From contig NZ_JAKUDO010000001.1 in the NCBI RefSeq assembly GCF_022436485.1, positions 2,232,001 through 2,296,000 on the forward strand: 64,000 nucleotides of DNA. Reading direction: 5' to 3'. The DNA comes from Agrococcus sp. ARC_14. GTDB lineage: Bacteria > Actinomycetota > Actinomycetes > Actinomycetales > Microbacteriaceae. Every line of letters begins with the position of its first letter. The first letter of the stretch is position 1. The position numbers and the translations under genes are program-made. Positions 28,101 through 35,987 of this stretch are shown in pieces. The notes under the pieces are model-generated. The model did no database searches. It was given only the letters and a program-made list of their open reading frames with translations, and was not told the origin of the DNA.

Positions 28101-28571
28101 GCAGAAGACCGGGAAGCCGATCTCGTCGGCGCCGGCGATGAGCACCTCGAGATCGGTGGTGGCGGGGGTCGATGCCAGCACCGGCACGCCCGCGGCGATC
28201 GCGTGCTCCTTGGCGGTCACCTTGTTGCCTGCCATGGCCAGCACGGAGGGCCCTGGGCCGACGAAGGTGATGCCCGCGGCGGCTGCAGCGGTCGAGAGCT
28301 CTGGGTTCTCGCTCAGGAAGCCGTAGCCGGGGTAGATCGCGTCGGCGCCCGCGTCCTTCGCGACCCGGATGATCTCGCTCACCGTCAGGTAGGCGCGCAC
28401 GGGACGGCCTGGTTCGCCGATCTGGTAGGCCTCATCCGCCTTCTGGCAGTGCAGCGAGTTGCGATCCTCGTGGGCATAGACGGCGACCGTCTTCACACCC
28501 AGCTCGTTGGCGGCTCTGAATGCGCGGATCGCGATCTCGCCGCGGTTGGCTACGAGCAGCTTCTTGAACAT
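25167..28571 (-). CDS. pyc: Pyruvate carboxylase
   Basis: This biotin enzyme carboxylates pyruvate to oxaloacetate for anaplerosis. The 1134-residue single chain has the biotin carboxylase domain first (KKLLVANRGEIAIRAFRAA; GGGGRGMR ATP loop; IEMNPRIQVEHTVTEE near residue 295), then the carboxyltransferase domain (about 520-800; THDTAGGQLATLL), and the C-terminal biotin carrier with EAMKMEA, biotin on Lys1098. The ATG at 28571 follows GGAGGG; the frame stays open upstream without family content. It is divergent from the parA-like gene, 64 bases apart. Length is normal. Confidence 0.97.
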   Translation of the reverse strand: MFKKLLVANRGEIAIRAFRAANELGVKTVAVYAHEDRNSLHCQKADEAYQIGEPGRPVRAYLTVSEIIRVAKDAGADAIYPGYGFLSENPELSTAAAAAGITFVGPGPSVLAMAGNKVTAKEHAIAAGVPVLASTPATTDLEVLIAGADEIGFPVFCKAVAGGGGRGMRLVAKREDLRDALEAAMREADSAFGDATMFIEQAVVRPRHIEVQILADATGETVHLFERDCSVQRRHQKVVEIAPAPNLSDEKRAELYRDAIAFAKSIGYVNAGTVEFLLDTAGERAGEHVFIEMNPRIQVEHTVTEEITDVDLVGSQIRIAAGETLAEMGLLQENIEMHGAALQCRVTTENPADGFRPDTGRITAYRSPGGAGVRLDGGTINPGTEVSPHFDSMLAKVTCRGRDLDTAIRRAHRAVSEFRIRGVASNIPFLLNLLENQEFRDGDVSTHFIEEHPELTRINPPKDRASKVLAWLADVTVNKPHGSADGAINPAIKLPQLDLDAPAPDGERQRLLELGPVGWATALRERTSLAVTETTFRDAHQSLLATRVRTADLVAVAPHVARMTPQLLSMEAWGGATYDVALRFLGEDPWERLARLREAMPNIPLQMLLRGRNTVGYTPYPTEVTTAFVHEAAETGIDVFRIFDALNDVDQMRPAIDAVLETGSTVAEVALCYSGDLLDPAEDLYTLDYYLRLAERIVDAGAHVLAIKDMAGLLRAGAASTLVAALRERFDLPVHLHTHDTAGGQLATLLAASGAGVDAVDVASAAMAGTTSQPSFSALVAAVAHTERDTGISLASVSDLEPYWEAVRRLYKPFESGLPGPTGRVYHHEIPGGQLSNLRQQAIALGLADDFEKIEDWYAAASRILGRPTKVTPSSKVVGDLALQLVAQGVDPDDFERDPRKYDIPDSVIGFMAGELGDLPGGWPEPFRSKVLAGRDVDISVTPLAPEQAERLATSGADRQHALNELLFAGPTKAFDESRRLYGDLSVVDTIDYLYGMQEGEEHQVGIGRGVTLNVELEAVGKPDDDGIVTVMTVLNGQLRPVYVRDRSVTVDKPQVEKADASVPGQVAAPFAGAVTVKVAEGDSLAAGDAVATIEAMKMEASITTPVAGTVQRLALSGTMPVESGDLIVVVQPA

Positions 28572-28621
28572 GCAGGAACCCTCCGAGGTGTGGCGGCGCT
28601 TCCGATCCAATCTAGTGCCGC

Positions 28622-28627
28622 TAGGCT
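28622..28627 (+). promoter_or_regulatory. -10 element TAGGCT, leaderless start of the parA-like gene
   Basis: TAGGCT ends eight bases before the GTG at 28636 and no Shine-Dalgarno is present, so the transcript probably begins at or next to the start codon. Confidence 0.5.
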
Positions 28628-28635
28628 TGGCCGCC

Positions 28636-29562
28636 GTGCACGTACTCTCGATCAGCTCACTCAAGGGCGGCGTCGGCAAGACCACAGTGACGCTCGGTCT
28701 GGCCTCCGCCGCGTTCGCGAAGGGCCTCCGTACCCTCGTCGTCGACCTCGACCCGCAGTCCGACGCCTCCACCGGCATGGACATCGAGATCGAGGGCCGG
28801 CTCAACATCGCCGATGTGCTCGCGAACCCGAAGGACAAGATCGTCCAGCAGGCGATCTCCCCGTCCGGTTGGACGCAGGGCCACGGCGGCACGATCGACG
28901 TGCTCATCGGCAGCCCCTCCGCGATCAACTTCGACGGTCCGCATCCGACCATCAAGGACATCTGGAAGCTCGAGACGGCGCTCACGACCGTCGAGAACGA
29001 CTACGACCTGGTGCTGGTCGACTGCGCGCCCTCGCTCAACGCGCTGACGCGCACGGCGTGGGCGGCATCCGACCGCGTGATGGTCGTGACGGAGCCGGGG
29101 CTGTTCTCGGTCGCGGCCGCCGACCGCGCGCTGCGCGCGATCGAGGAGATCCGCCGCGGACTCAGCCCCCGCCTGCAGCCGCTCGGCATCGTGGTGAACC
29201 GGGCCCGGCCGCAGTCGCTCGAGCACCAGTACCGCATCCAGGAGCTCAAGGACATGTTCGGCCCGCTCGTGCTCGACACGGTGCTGCCGGAGCGCACCTC
29301 GATGCAGCAGGCGCAGGGCGCTGCCCGGCCGCTGCACGTGTGGCCCGGCGAGGGCGCGCAGGAGATGGCGCTGCAGTTCGACGAGCTGCTGCAGACCGTG
29401 CTGACCTCTGCAGGACGCGCCGGCGACGAGGCCGCATCCGGCCGCAAGGTGCCTGCGCCGACCGCAGCGGTCGACGCGACGGCCGCCGCTGAGCTCGAGG
29501 AGGCCGCAGCCGCCGAGGCCGAGGCTGAGGCGGGCGACGAGGGCGACTCCAGCAAGTCCTAG
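28636..29562 (+). CDS. Orphan ParA-family ATPase
   Basis: The 308-residue protein begins VHVLSISSLKGGVGKTTVTL with the deviant Walker A motif KGGVGKTT (residues 10-17), followed by VVDLDPQSDAS and DYDLVLVDCAPSLN, as in ParA/MinD partition ATPases. No parB gene follows. The last 60 or so residues are a low-complexity acidic tail of Ala and Glu ending GDSSKS, outside the fold. Similar stand-alone ParA proteins in actinobacteria have been tied to plasmid-like segregation or chromosome/cell-pole organisation; which applies here is unknown. Start GTG chosen because it gives the exact family N-terminus. Confidence 0.88.
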   Translation: MHVLSISSLKGGVGKTTVTLGLASAAFAKGLRTLVVDLDPQSDASTGMDIEIEGRLNIADVLANPKDKIVQQAISPSGWTQGHGGTIDVLIGSPSAINFDGPHPTIKDIWKLETALTTVENDYDLVLVDCAPSLNALTRTAWAASDRVMVVTEPGLFSVAAADRALRAIEEIRRGLSPRLQPLGIVVNRARPQSLEHQYRIQELKDMFGPLVLDTVLPERTSMQQAQGAARPLHVWPGEGAQEMALQFDELLQTVLTSAGRAGDEAASGRKVPAPTAAVDATAAAELEEAAAAEAEAEAGDEGDSSKS

Positions 29563-29627
29563 TCGCGATGGCGTCGCGGCATTCGCGCCGCTCGCGCCGC
29601 GACATTCGCACCGTGGCTCTCACGCGC

Positions 29628-29791
29628 GAGTGGCGCCTCCCAGCATCGAGTGGCGCCTCCCAGCATCCGGTGGCGGCCCCCAGCAACGAGTGGCGGGCCC
29701 CAGCAACGAATGGCACGTCGTGCTCCAAGGGATCGCGCGGACGGCTCGATCGCGGGAGGCGCCACTCGATCACGGGAAGCGCCACTCGATC
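29628..29791. repeat. Palindromic array of 20-base repeats between convergent genes
   Basis: Four full copies of a 20-base unit (GAGTGGCGCCTCCCAGCATC and variants, starting at 29628, 29648, 29668 and 29688) plus a fifth degraded copy lie head to tail. At 29754 and 29774, again 20 bases apart, the same core occurs inverted (GGGAGGCGCCACTCGATC and GGGAAGCGCCACTCGATC). The core of unit 2 and the first inverted copy can form a 17-bp perfect stem. The array fills the gap between the stops of the parA-like gene and the M23-like gene. It has no spacers, so it is not CRISPR. It could act as a bidirectional terminator or belong to a genus-specific intergenic repeat family. Confidence 0.85.
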
Positions 29792-29816
29792 GGAGATCGC
29801 GTGAGCAGTCGGGCGG

Positions 29817-30491
29817 TCAGAGCGAGGCGATGCGCTCGCCCGAGCGCGGCATGCCGCGATCCACGAGGGCGCCGTCGGCGAGCTGCCGGTAGCCGCTGAG
29901 CTCGATCGGCAGACCGGATGCGTTCGGCCAGTCGAGCGAGTCGGTGGCATGCAGGTGCAGGTGCGGCTCCGTGGAGTTGCCGGAGCCACCGCACTCAGCG
30001 AGCTGCTCCCCCACCTCGACTCGGTCGCCCGACCGGACGCGCAGCGATCCGCGCCGCAGGTGCAGCAGCGACACGAACGGGCCGGACGCCGGGCCGGACG
30101 CCTCCATCGCGATCACGACGCGATTGCCGGCGACTGCGTCGATGCCTCGCCGCAGCCTGCTCGCCTGCGTGAGCGCGAACGGCACGAGCGTCACCGGCGA
30201 GCGGCGACCGCCCACATCCGCTTCGCCATCATGCACCTCGACGACGACGCCGGAGACCGGAGCGAGGATGGGTCTGCCGAAGCCCTGGAAGCGCTCCGGC
30301 GGCTCGACGGCGACGAACGAGCGCAGGGTGCGGGGCGCAGAGCGGCCGCGAGCGTCGATGCCGACGAAGTCGACGGCGTACGTGAGGCCGAACGTGTGCG
30401 TGCCGTGGCTCGGCACGCGGCTCGCCGGGCTCAGCTCGGTGCGCCACGCACCGGTGAACGGGAGCGAGAGCCGCAGCGGTCGCACGACCAC
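29817..30491 (-). CDS. M23/LytM-like peptidase domain protein
   Basis: The 224-residue protein has a lysostaphin-fold region: THTFGLTYAVDF (His and Asp of the first motif), PILAPVSGVVVEVHDG, LLHLRRGSLRVRSGDRVEVG, and GNSTEPHLHLHATD with the HxH metal motif. No signal peptide or membrane anchor is seen, so it may act in the cytoplasm or leave by another route. The first motif is spaced differently from classic M23 endopeptidases (HxG..D), so catalytic activity is uncertain. A GTG start at 30491 directly follows the stop of the ResR-like gene, implying an operon with the cell-cycle regulators upstream. Confidence 0.78.
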   Translation of the reverse strand: MVVRPLRLSLPFTGAWRTELSPASRVPSHGTHTFGLTYAVDFVGIDARGRSAPRTLRSFVAVEPPERFQGFGRPILAPVSGVVVEVHDGEADVGGRRSPVTLVPFALTQASRLRRGIDAVAGNRVVIAMEASGPASGPFVSLLHLRRGSLRVRSGDRVEVGEQLAECGGSGNSTEPHLHLHATDSLDWPNASGLPIELSGYRQLADGALVDRGMPRSGERIASL

Positions 30492-31055
<564 letters not shown>

Positions 31056-31079
31056 GGCCGTCCCTTCCGCTGTGCTGCG

Positions 31080-31103
31080 CTCAACCTTCAAGTTCGGGTT
31101 GAG
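31080..31103 (-). promoter_or_regulatory. Dyad CTCAACC-N10-GGTTGAG, candidate MerR-type operator
   Basis: The 24-base inverted repeat has perfect 7-bp arms. On the minus strand a TACGGT hexamer (+ strand 31114-31119) lies just upstream as a possible -10, placing the dyad at the transcription start of the ResR-like gene, 25 bases before its ATG. The spacing suits binding of a MerR dimer. Confidence 0.6.
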
Positions 31104-31218
31104 TGTTGGCCCCACCGTAGCGACCCGAAGCCCTGACTCCGCGCATCTCGCGATCGGCGCGGCGTGTCGAGGTGAGTCTACGCCCTGCCGCCGACGAGGG
31201 ACAGGGACGCGCCAGGCC

Positions 31219-31902
31219 TCAGGCGCCGAGCGCGTCGCGCGTGAGCAGCTCGCGAACCGACTGGATCTGGCTCGCGAGATCGCGTGCGGCCTCTGCCGCC
31301 TTCGCCTGGCTCCCGGTCTCACGGCGGCCGCGCATGGGCTTGAGCGCCGACTCGATGAGCGCCGCCTCACGCTGCGCGGACTGGCGCATGCCGCGCAGGT
31401 GACGCGGCTCGATGCCGAAGCGCTGCAGCTCTACAAGCGCCTTGAGCGACTGCACGGCCGACTCGCCGAACGGCTCGCTGCCGGGCACGAGCTGCGCGGA
31501 GATCGCATCGGCGAGCAGCTGCTTGGAGGCGCCGGTCTCGGCCTGCAGCTCTGCGCGCGAGAGCCTGCGCTCTGCGCCGAGGATCGACGGCGCCTCGACG
31601 CGCACGTTGGCGCCGGGGATCTGCGGCGTGCGGCCCGCGTCGATGTCGTCGAGATGGCCGAGGATGACCTTGAGCGGCAGGTAGTGGTCACGCTGCAGCG
31701 TGAGGATGTAGCGGAGCCGCTCAAGGTCAGCGGTGTCGAACTTGCGGTAGCCGCTCGCGGTGCGCTGCGGTGAGATGAGGCCCTGATCCTCGAGGAAGCG
31801 CAGCTTCGACGGCGACAGGTCCGGGAACTCTGGTCCGAGCTTCGCCAGCACCTGGCCGATCGAGAGGAGCCCTGCCGGCTTCCTCGCGGCTTGCGCGCTC
31901 AC
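31219..31902 (-). CDS. FtsR (Rv1828)-like MerR regulator
   Basis: The 227-residue protein starts with LLSIGQVLAKLGPEF and has a MerR-type helix-turn-helix (LSPSKLRFLEDQGLISPQRT, SGYRKFDTADLERLRYIL), matching Rv1828 of M. tuberculosis and FtsR of C. glutamicum, an activator of ftsZ. The C-terminal half holds a helical effector-like domain. The GTG at 31902 overlaps the stop of the FHA gene by four bases, so the two are co-translated. 163 bases separate it from the ResR-like gene, which has its own promoter there. Confidence 0.87.
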   Translation of the reverse strand: MSAQAARKPAGLLSIGQVLAKLGPEFPDLSPSKLRFLEDQGLISPQRTASGYRKFDTADLERLRYILTLQRDHYLPLKVILGHLDDIDAGRTPQIPGANVRVEAPSILGAERRLSRAELQAETGASKQLLADAISAQLVPGSEPFGESAVQSLKALVELQRFGIEPRHLRGMRQSAQREAALIESALKPMRGRRETGSQAKAAEAARDLASQIQSVRELLTRDALGA

Positions 31903-32339
31903 GCCCGGGGCTCGAGGTCGAGACGGGAGCGGTAGAAGGTGAGGCGGAACTTGCCCACCTGCACCTCTGCGCCGTCGCGCAGCGCAACCGAGTCCACGCG
32001 CTCACCGTTGTGGTACGTGCCGTTGAGCGAGCCGAGGTCGCGCAGCTCGAACGCGGTGCCGCTGCGCGCGAACTCCGCGTGCCGGCGGGAGACGGTGACG
32101 TCATCGAGGAAGATGTCGGCGTCGGGGTGGCGGCCGGCGATCGTGGAGTCCTGGTCGAGCAGGAAGCGCGCGCCCACGTTCGGACCGCGCCGGACGACGA
32201 GGATGGCAGAGCCCGACGGCAGCGAGGCGACCGCATCGCGGTCTTCGGCCGAGGTGCCCTCGATCATCGCGGCGAGCTGCGCGCGGTAGTCGTCACCCCA
32301 CGACTGCGTGCTGTCGCCGACGGCGTCGTGCTCGGTCAT
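31899..32339 (-). CDS. GarA/OdhI-like FHA protein
   Basis: GarA/OdhI inhibits 2-oxoglutarate dehydrogenase and glutamate metabolism enzymes and is switched by phosphorylation from PknB/PknG-type kinases. The 146-residue protein has the FHA core with GRHPDADIFLDDVTVSRRHAEF and LGSLNGTYHNGERVDS. Where GarA has the ETTS phospho-acceptor motif, this protein reads DSTQS (near residue 11), so the phosphosite is changed or shifted. I chose the ATG at 32339 because GGAGG lies at the correct distance; an ATG two codons upstream is less well placed. First gene of the regulator operon. Confidence 0.88.
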   Translation of the reverse strand: MTEHDAVGDSTQSWGDDYRAQLAAMIEGTSAEDRDAVASLPSGSAILVVRRGPNVGARFLLDQDSTIAGRHPDADIFLDDVTVSRRHAEFARSGTAFELRDLGSLNGTYHNGERVDSVALRDGAEVQVGKFRLTFYRSRLDLEPRA

Positions 32340-32484
32340 GCGCATCCTCCACGCGAATGGTGCCGGCAGGTGCCGGCAGAACGATCAGCATAGCGACGGA
32401 GCCTGTGCTCGAGCCTGGACCGAGCGGCAGGCTGACGCCGCCTGAGACGCCCACCCTAGCGAATGCGCGAGCCCCGTGCGACGT

Positions 32485-32799
32485 TCACGCGAAGCCGGCG
32501 AACTGACGCAGCAGCGCGGCCACCGCAGCGGCCGCGATCACCGCCACGATGAAGGGAGCGCGGACCGCGAACAGGCCGGCTGCGACGAGCACCGCAGGGA
32601 TGCGCGCGTCGAGCAGGAGCCCCTCGCCGCCCCCGAGCGTCTGCACGGCGACGAGCCCCGCGAGCAGCGAGACGGTGAGCAGCTCGAGCACGCGCCGCGG
32701 GCGCGGGCGCTCGAACAGCCGCTGCGGCACGGCGTAGCCGACGAGCTTGATGGCGAGCACCGCGATGGATGCCAGCAGGACGAGGTGCCAGAGGGTCAC
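32485..32799 (-). CDS. azlD: AzlD-family branched-chain amino acid exporter subunit
   Basis: The 104-residue protein is nearly all hydrophobic, with about four helices and the AzlD features KLVGYAVPQRLFERPRPRRVLELL and an ARIPAVLVAAGLFAVRAPF block. AzlD works with the larger AzlC to export branched-chain amino acids or analogues. Its ATG overlaps the azlC stop by four bases. 139 bases without a gene separate it from the FHA operon upstream of this pair on the left-hand side of the map. Confidence 0.88.
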   Translation of the reverse strand: MTLWHLVLLASIAVLAIKLVGYAVPQRLFERPRPRRVLELLTVSLLAGLVAVQTLGGGEGLLLDARIPAVLVAAGLFAVRAPFIVAVIAAAAVAALLRQFAGFA

Positions 32800-33524
32800 G
32801 AGTGCTGTCCTTCCCGGTGAGCGGGGCCGCCGGGGTCAGGCAGGCGCGACTCATGGCGCGGGCCGAACCAGTTGGTGAGGCCCACGACGATGCCGACGAC
32901 CGCGGCGACGATGACGGGCATGCCCGCGGCCAGCACCGGCAGCAGCGCGGCGGCGAGCACCGCGCTCGCCGCCGCGACGGCGATCGCCTGGCGGGCCTTG
33001 AGCCGCGGCCACAGCAGGCCGACGAACGCTGCCGCGGCAGCCGCATCCAGCCCCCACTGCTTCGGATCCCCCAGCAGGTCGCCGAGCATCGCACCGGCGA
33101 AGGTCGCGAGGTTCCAGCCCAGGTAGATGCCGACGCCCGTGACCCAGAAGCCGACGCGCTGCGCCCTGGGCTCCGTCTGCGCGAGCGCGACCGCTGTCGA
33201 CTCGTCGATCGTCACGTGCGCGGTGAGCGGCACCATCGCGAGCCTGGGCTGCAGCACGCGGCGCATGCTCATGCCGTAGAGGCCGTTGCGCAGGCCGAGC
33301 ATCGCAGCGCTCGCGACGCCGGCGAAGCCGCCGCCGGAGGCGATGACCCCGATGAACGCGAACTGCGAGCCGCCGGAGAACATCAGCGCGCTCAGCACCA
33401 TCGTCTGCCAGAGGTCGAGGCCGCTCGCGATCGAGAGCGCGCCGAAGGAGAGCCCGTACGCGCTCGTCGCCACGGCGACGGAGATGCCCTCCCGCCAGGC
33501 GCGACCCACCGCATCCCTCTGCAC
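32796..33524 (-). CDS. azlC: AzlC-family branched-chain amino acid exporter subunit
   Basis: The 242-residue membrane protein shows AzlC motifs: VATSAYGLSFGALSIASGL, LMFSGGSQFAFIGVIASGG and RNGLYGMSMRRVLQP. It forms the exporter together with AzlD. The GTG start at 33524 is preceded, on its strand, by TAGTCT and six bases, so it looks leaderless; the divergent glycosylase gene starts 55 bases away with the same arrangement. The C-terminal tail after the last helix is short and charged. Confidence 0.9.
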   Translation of the reverse strand: MQRDAVGRAWREGISVAVATSAYGLSFGALSIASGLDLWQTMVLSALMFSGGSQFAFIGVIASGGGFAGVASAAMLGLRNGLYGMSMRRVLQPRLAMVPLTAHVTIDESTAVALAQTEPRAQRVGFWVTGVGIYLGWNLATFAGAMLGDLLGDPKQWGLDAAAAAAFVGLLWPRLKARQAIAVAAASAVLAAALLPVLAAGMPVIVAAVVGIVVGLTNWFGPRHESRLPDPGGPAHREGQHS

Positions 33525-33530
33525 CGATCC

Positions 33531-33536
33531 AGACTA
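33531..33536 (-). promoter_or_regulatory. -10 element TAGTCT, leaderless start of azlC
   Basis: On the minus strand TAGTCT is followed by GGATCG and the GTG start. Six-base spacing and no Shine-Dalgarno. Confidence 0.55.
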
Positions 33537-33566
33537 TGCGCGGCCCGGCGGCGGCGCCCACGCGGC

Positions 33567-33572
33567 TAGCCT
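33567..33572 (+). promoter_or_regulatory. -10 element TAGCCT, leaderless start of the glycosylase gene
   Basis: TAGCCT is followed by seven bases and the ATG at 33580. The GGAG in the spacer is too close to the start to be sure it is a ribosome binding site. Confidence 0.5.
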
Positions 33573-33579
33573 GGAGCGC

Positions 33580-34209
33580 ATGCAGCTCTCAGTCGGCGAC
33601 GACGGCCTCGCACGCCCCGCATGGGCCGCGAGCGACCCGATGCTGCGCGACTACTACGACCGCGAGTGGGGCATGCCCGTGCGGGACGAGACGGGGCTGT
33701 TCGAGCGGCTCTCGCTCGAGGCATTCCAGTCGGGGCTGTCGTGGGCCACGATCCTGCGCAAGCGCCCGGCGTTCCGCGAGGCCTTCGCGGGGTTCGAGGC
33801 GGATGCGGTGGCTCGCCTCGACGAGGACGACAAGGCCAGGCTGATGGCCGACGCGGGCATCGTGCGCAACCGGCGCAAGATCGACGCCACCATCCAGAAC
33901 GCCCGCGCCACCGTCGCGCTGCGTGAGGCAGAGGGACTGCCGGCGCTCATCTGGTCGTTCCAGCCCGATGTCACGCCGCTGCCTGCGAGCCATGCCGACG
34001 TGCCGACGCAGTCGCGGGAGTCGATCGCGCTCTCGAAGGAGCTGAAGCGCCGCGGCTTCGCGCACGTCGGGCCGACGACGATGTTCGCGCTCATGGAGGC
34101 GGTCGGCATCGTCGACACGCACCTGCTGGGCTCGCATCGTCGCGGCTCGAGCGGCGTGTGGGCTGCCGACGGCAGCAGGGTGGCCGATGCAGGAGGAGTG
34201 AGCGGATGA
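33580..34209 (+). CDS. tag: DNA-3-methyladenine glycosylase I (Tag family), zinc ligands missing
   Basis: Tag removes 3-methyladenine from alkylated DNA. The 209-residue protein keeps the family core: YYDREWGMPVRDETGLFERL, EAFQSGLSWATILRKRPAFREAF, IVRNRRKIDATIQNA and GFAHVGPTTMFALMEAVGIVDTH. E. coli Tag binds zinc through Cys4, His17, His175 and Cys179. Here the first cysteine position reads LARPAW, the His17 position is Tyr in RDYYDREWG, and the last cysteine is Ser in HLLGSH. The structural zinc is therefore probably absent. The amidotransferase gene overlaps its stop by four bases. Confidence 0.88.
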   Translation: MQLSVGDDGLARPAWAASDPMLRDYYDREWGMPVRDETGLFERLSLEAFQSGLSWATILRKRPAFREAFAGFEADAVARLDEDDKARLMADAGIVRNRRKIDATIQNARATVALREAEGLPALIWSFQPDVTPLPASHADVPTQSRESIALSKELKRRGFAHVGPTTMFALMEAVGIVDTHLLGSHRRGSSGVWAADGSRVADAGGVSG

Positions 34210-34928
34210 CGAGGCAGATCCTGATCGTGCAGTCACGGCCTGAGGACGAGGTCGCCGACGCCGAGCTCGAGGCGATGCTGCGCTTCGGCGCCCTCGATGC
34301 CGCCCGCATCCGCCGCGTGCGCCTCGACCGCGAGCAGCCCTCCGTCGACCTGCGCGACGTCGACGGCATCCTCGTGGGTGGCGGTCCCGCGAACTTCAGC
34401 GACGAGCATGGCCGCCCGCCGACGCACGCCGCGACCGTCGCCTGGCTCACCGCGCTGGCGCGCGACGTCATCCGTGACGACGTGCCCTATCTGGGTGCGT
34501 GCCTGGGGCTCGGTGCGCTCGTGCACGCGCTCGGCGGCCGCATGGTGCGCGGGATCGCCGAGTCGGTCGCGCCCGTCGAGCTCAGCCTGGTCGGCCACGA
34601 CTGGCTCACCGACGGACTCCCCCGCGCATTCACCGCGTTCGGCGGCCACAAGGAGGGCATCGCCGAGGCTCCGGAGGGTGCGACGACGCTCGCCGTCTCG
34701 GCCACCTGCGTGCACATGATGCGCGTCGGCGAGCACGTCGTCGGCACCCAGTTCCATCCGGAGCTCGACGCCGACGGCCTCGAGCAGCGCATCCGCGTCT
34801 ACCGCGATCACGGCTACTTCTCGCCCGAGGAGGTCGACGACCTCGTGGCAGCCGGACGCGCGGCGCACGTCACGCATCCGCAGACCGTCCTCGCCCGGTT
34901 CGCCGAGCGCTACGGCCTCACGCGCTGA
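34206..34928 (+). CDS. Class I glutamine amidotransferase-like protein
   Basis: The 240-residue protein has a class I amidotransferase fold: [16 protein letters not shown], the nucleophile elbow [16 protein letters not shown] with Cys near residue 100, and [11 protein letters not shown] with the His/Glu pair. It likely hydrolyses glutamine or a gamma-glutamyl compound; no synthetase partner is adjacent, so it may be a stand-alone hydrolase. The start overlaps the tag stop as ATGA, making a two-gene operon. Its 3' end overlaps the convergent luciferase-like gene by 11 bases. Confidence 0.82.
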   Translation: MTRQILIVQSRPEDEVADAELEAMLRFGALDAARIRRVRLDREQPSVDLRDVDGILVGGGPANFSDEHGRPPTHAATVAWLTALARDVIRDDVPYLGACLGLGALVHALGGRMVRGIAESVAPVELSLVGHDWLTDGLPRAFTAFGGHKEGIAEAPEGATTLAVSATCVHMMRVGEHVVGTQFHPELDADGLEQRIRVYRDHGYFSPEEVDDLVAAGRAAHVTHPQTVLARFAERYGLTR

Positions 34929-35913
34929 CGGCCAGCGCGCCAGCACCCTCGAGCAGCTCGAGCGCGCGCACGCGCTCGGCCGTCTCGCCGTGCACGGCCA
35001 TGATGAGCTCGTCGGCATCGGCCTCGATCTGGAAGCGGCGCAGCGTCGCAACGGCCTCCTCGCCGGTGCCGAGCGCCGTGTTCTGCACCATCTTCATGAC
35101 GGGTGCGGCCTGCGGGCTGTTGGCGAGCGCGTCGAGCTCGTCGTCGCCGACGTTCTGCGCGATCGGGCTGTCGCGCAGCAGGATGCCGCGCACTCGGGAG
35201 CGGATGACGGCGCGCTGCATCGTCATCGCCTGCTCGCGGGTCTCGGCGACGACGGCGTTGATGCCTGCGATCACGAAGGGCTCTGCGAGCTGCTCGCTCG
35301 GCTCGAACCGCTCGCGGTAGACCGCGACCGCCTGATGCAGGGCGTCGGGCGCGAAGTGCGAGGCGAAGGCGTAGGGCAGGCCGAGCGCGGCGGCGAGCTG
35401 CGCGCCGAAGAGCGAGGAGCCCAGGATCGTCAGCGGCACCTTCGTGCCGTGCCCCGGCACCGCCTTGATGCCCGGCACGACCGACTCGCCGGCCAGGTAG
35501 CCGCGCAGCTCCACCACGTCCTGCGGGAACTGCTCCGAGGCGCGGATGTCGCGGCGCAGGGCCGCCCAGGTGCGCTGGTCGGTGCCGGGGGCGCGGCCGA
35601 GCCCGAGATCGATGCGGCCCGGGTGCAGCTCGGCGAGCGTGCCGAACTGCTCGGCGATCACGAGCGGCGAGTGGTTGGGCAGCATGACGCCGCCGGCACC
35701 GAGCCGAATGGTCTTCGTGTGCGCGGCGACGTGTGCGATGAGCACGCTCGTGGCGCTGGAGGCGATGGTCGCCATGTTGTGATGCTCGGCGTACCAGACG
35801 CGAGCGAAGCCGAGCCGCTCTGCGGCCTGCGCCAGGTCGACGGAGCCCGCGAGGCTCTGGCCCGCCGTCTCTCCGGGATTGATAGGGGCAAGATCCAGCA
35901 CAGAGAGACGCAC
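34918..35913 (-). CDS. Luciferase-like flavin oxidoreductase (MsnO8-type)
   Basis: The 331-residue protein is a TIM-barrel flavin oxidoreductase: [17 protein letters not shown] at the N-terminus, [35 protein letters not shown] and [14 protein letters not shown], all typical of the MsnO8/luciferase-like subgroup. Cofactor may be FMN or F420; the sequence does not decide. The GTG start at 35913 follows TAGGCT by six bases on its strand, so it appears leaderless. Substrate is unknown. Confidence 0.87.
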   Translation of the reverse strand: MRLSVLDLAPINPGETAGQSLAGSVDLAQAAERLGFARVWYAEHHNMATIASSATSVLIAHVAAHTKTIRLGAGGVMLPNHSPLVIAEQFGTLAELHPGRIDLGLGRAPGTDQRTWAALRRDIRASEQFPQDVVELRGYLAGESVVPGIKAVPGHGTKVPLTILGSSLFGAQLAAALGLPYAFASHFAPDALHQAVAVYRERFEPSEQLAEPFVIAGINAVVAETREQAMTMQRAVIRSRVRGILLRDSPIAQNVGDDELDALANSPQAAPVMKMVQNTALGTGEEAVATLRRFQIEADADELIMAVHGETAERVRALELLEGAGALAVSA

Positions 35914-35919
35914 CCGTCC

Positions 35920-35925
35920 AGCCTA
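35920..35925 (-). promoter_or_regulatory. -10 element TAGGCT, leaderless start of the luciferase-like gene
   Basis: On the minus strand TAGGCT is followed by GGACGG and the GTG start at 35913. No Shine-Dalgarno. Confidence 0.58.
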
Positions 35926-35987
35926 GGCCGGGCGGGTGCGTGTCGCCGGGCGGTCCGCTTTCGGCGAAATGCCCCGCTGCGAATGGG

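Noticed and set aside
29628..29791. CRISPR-like repeat array
   Set aside because: Units are contiguous with no unique spacers, include inverted copies, and no cas gene is in the window.
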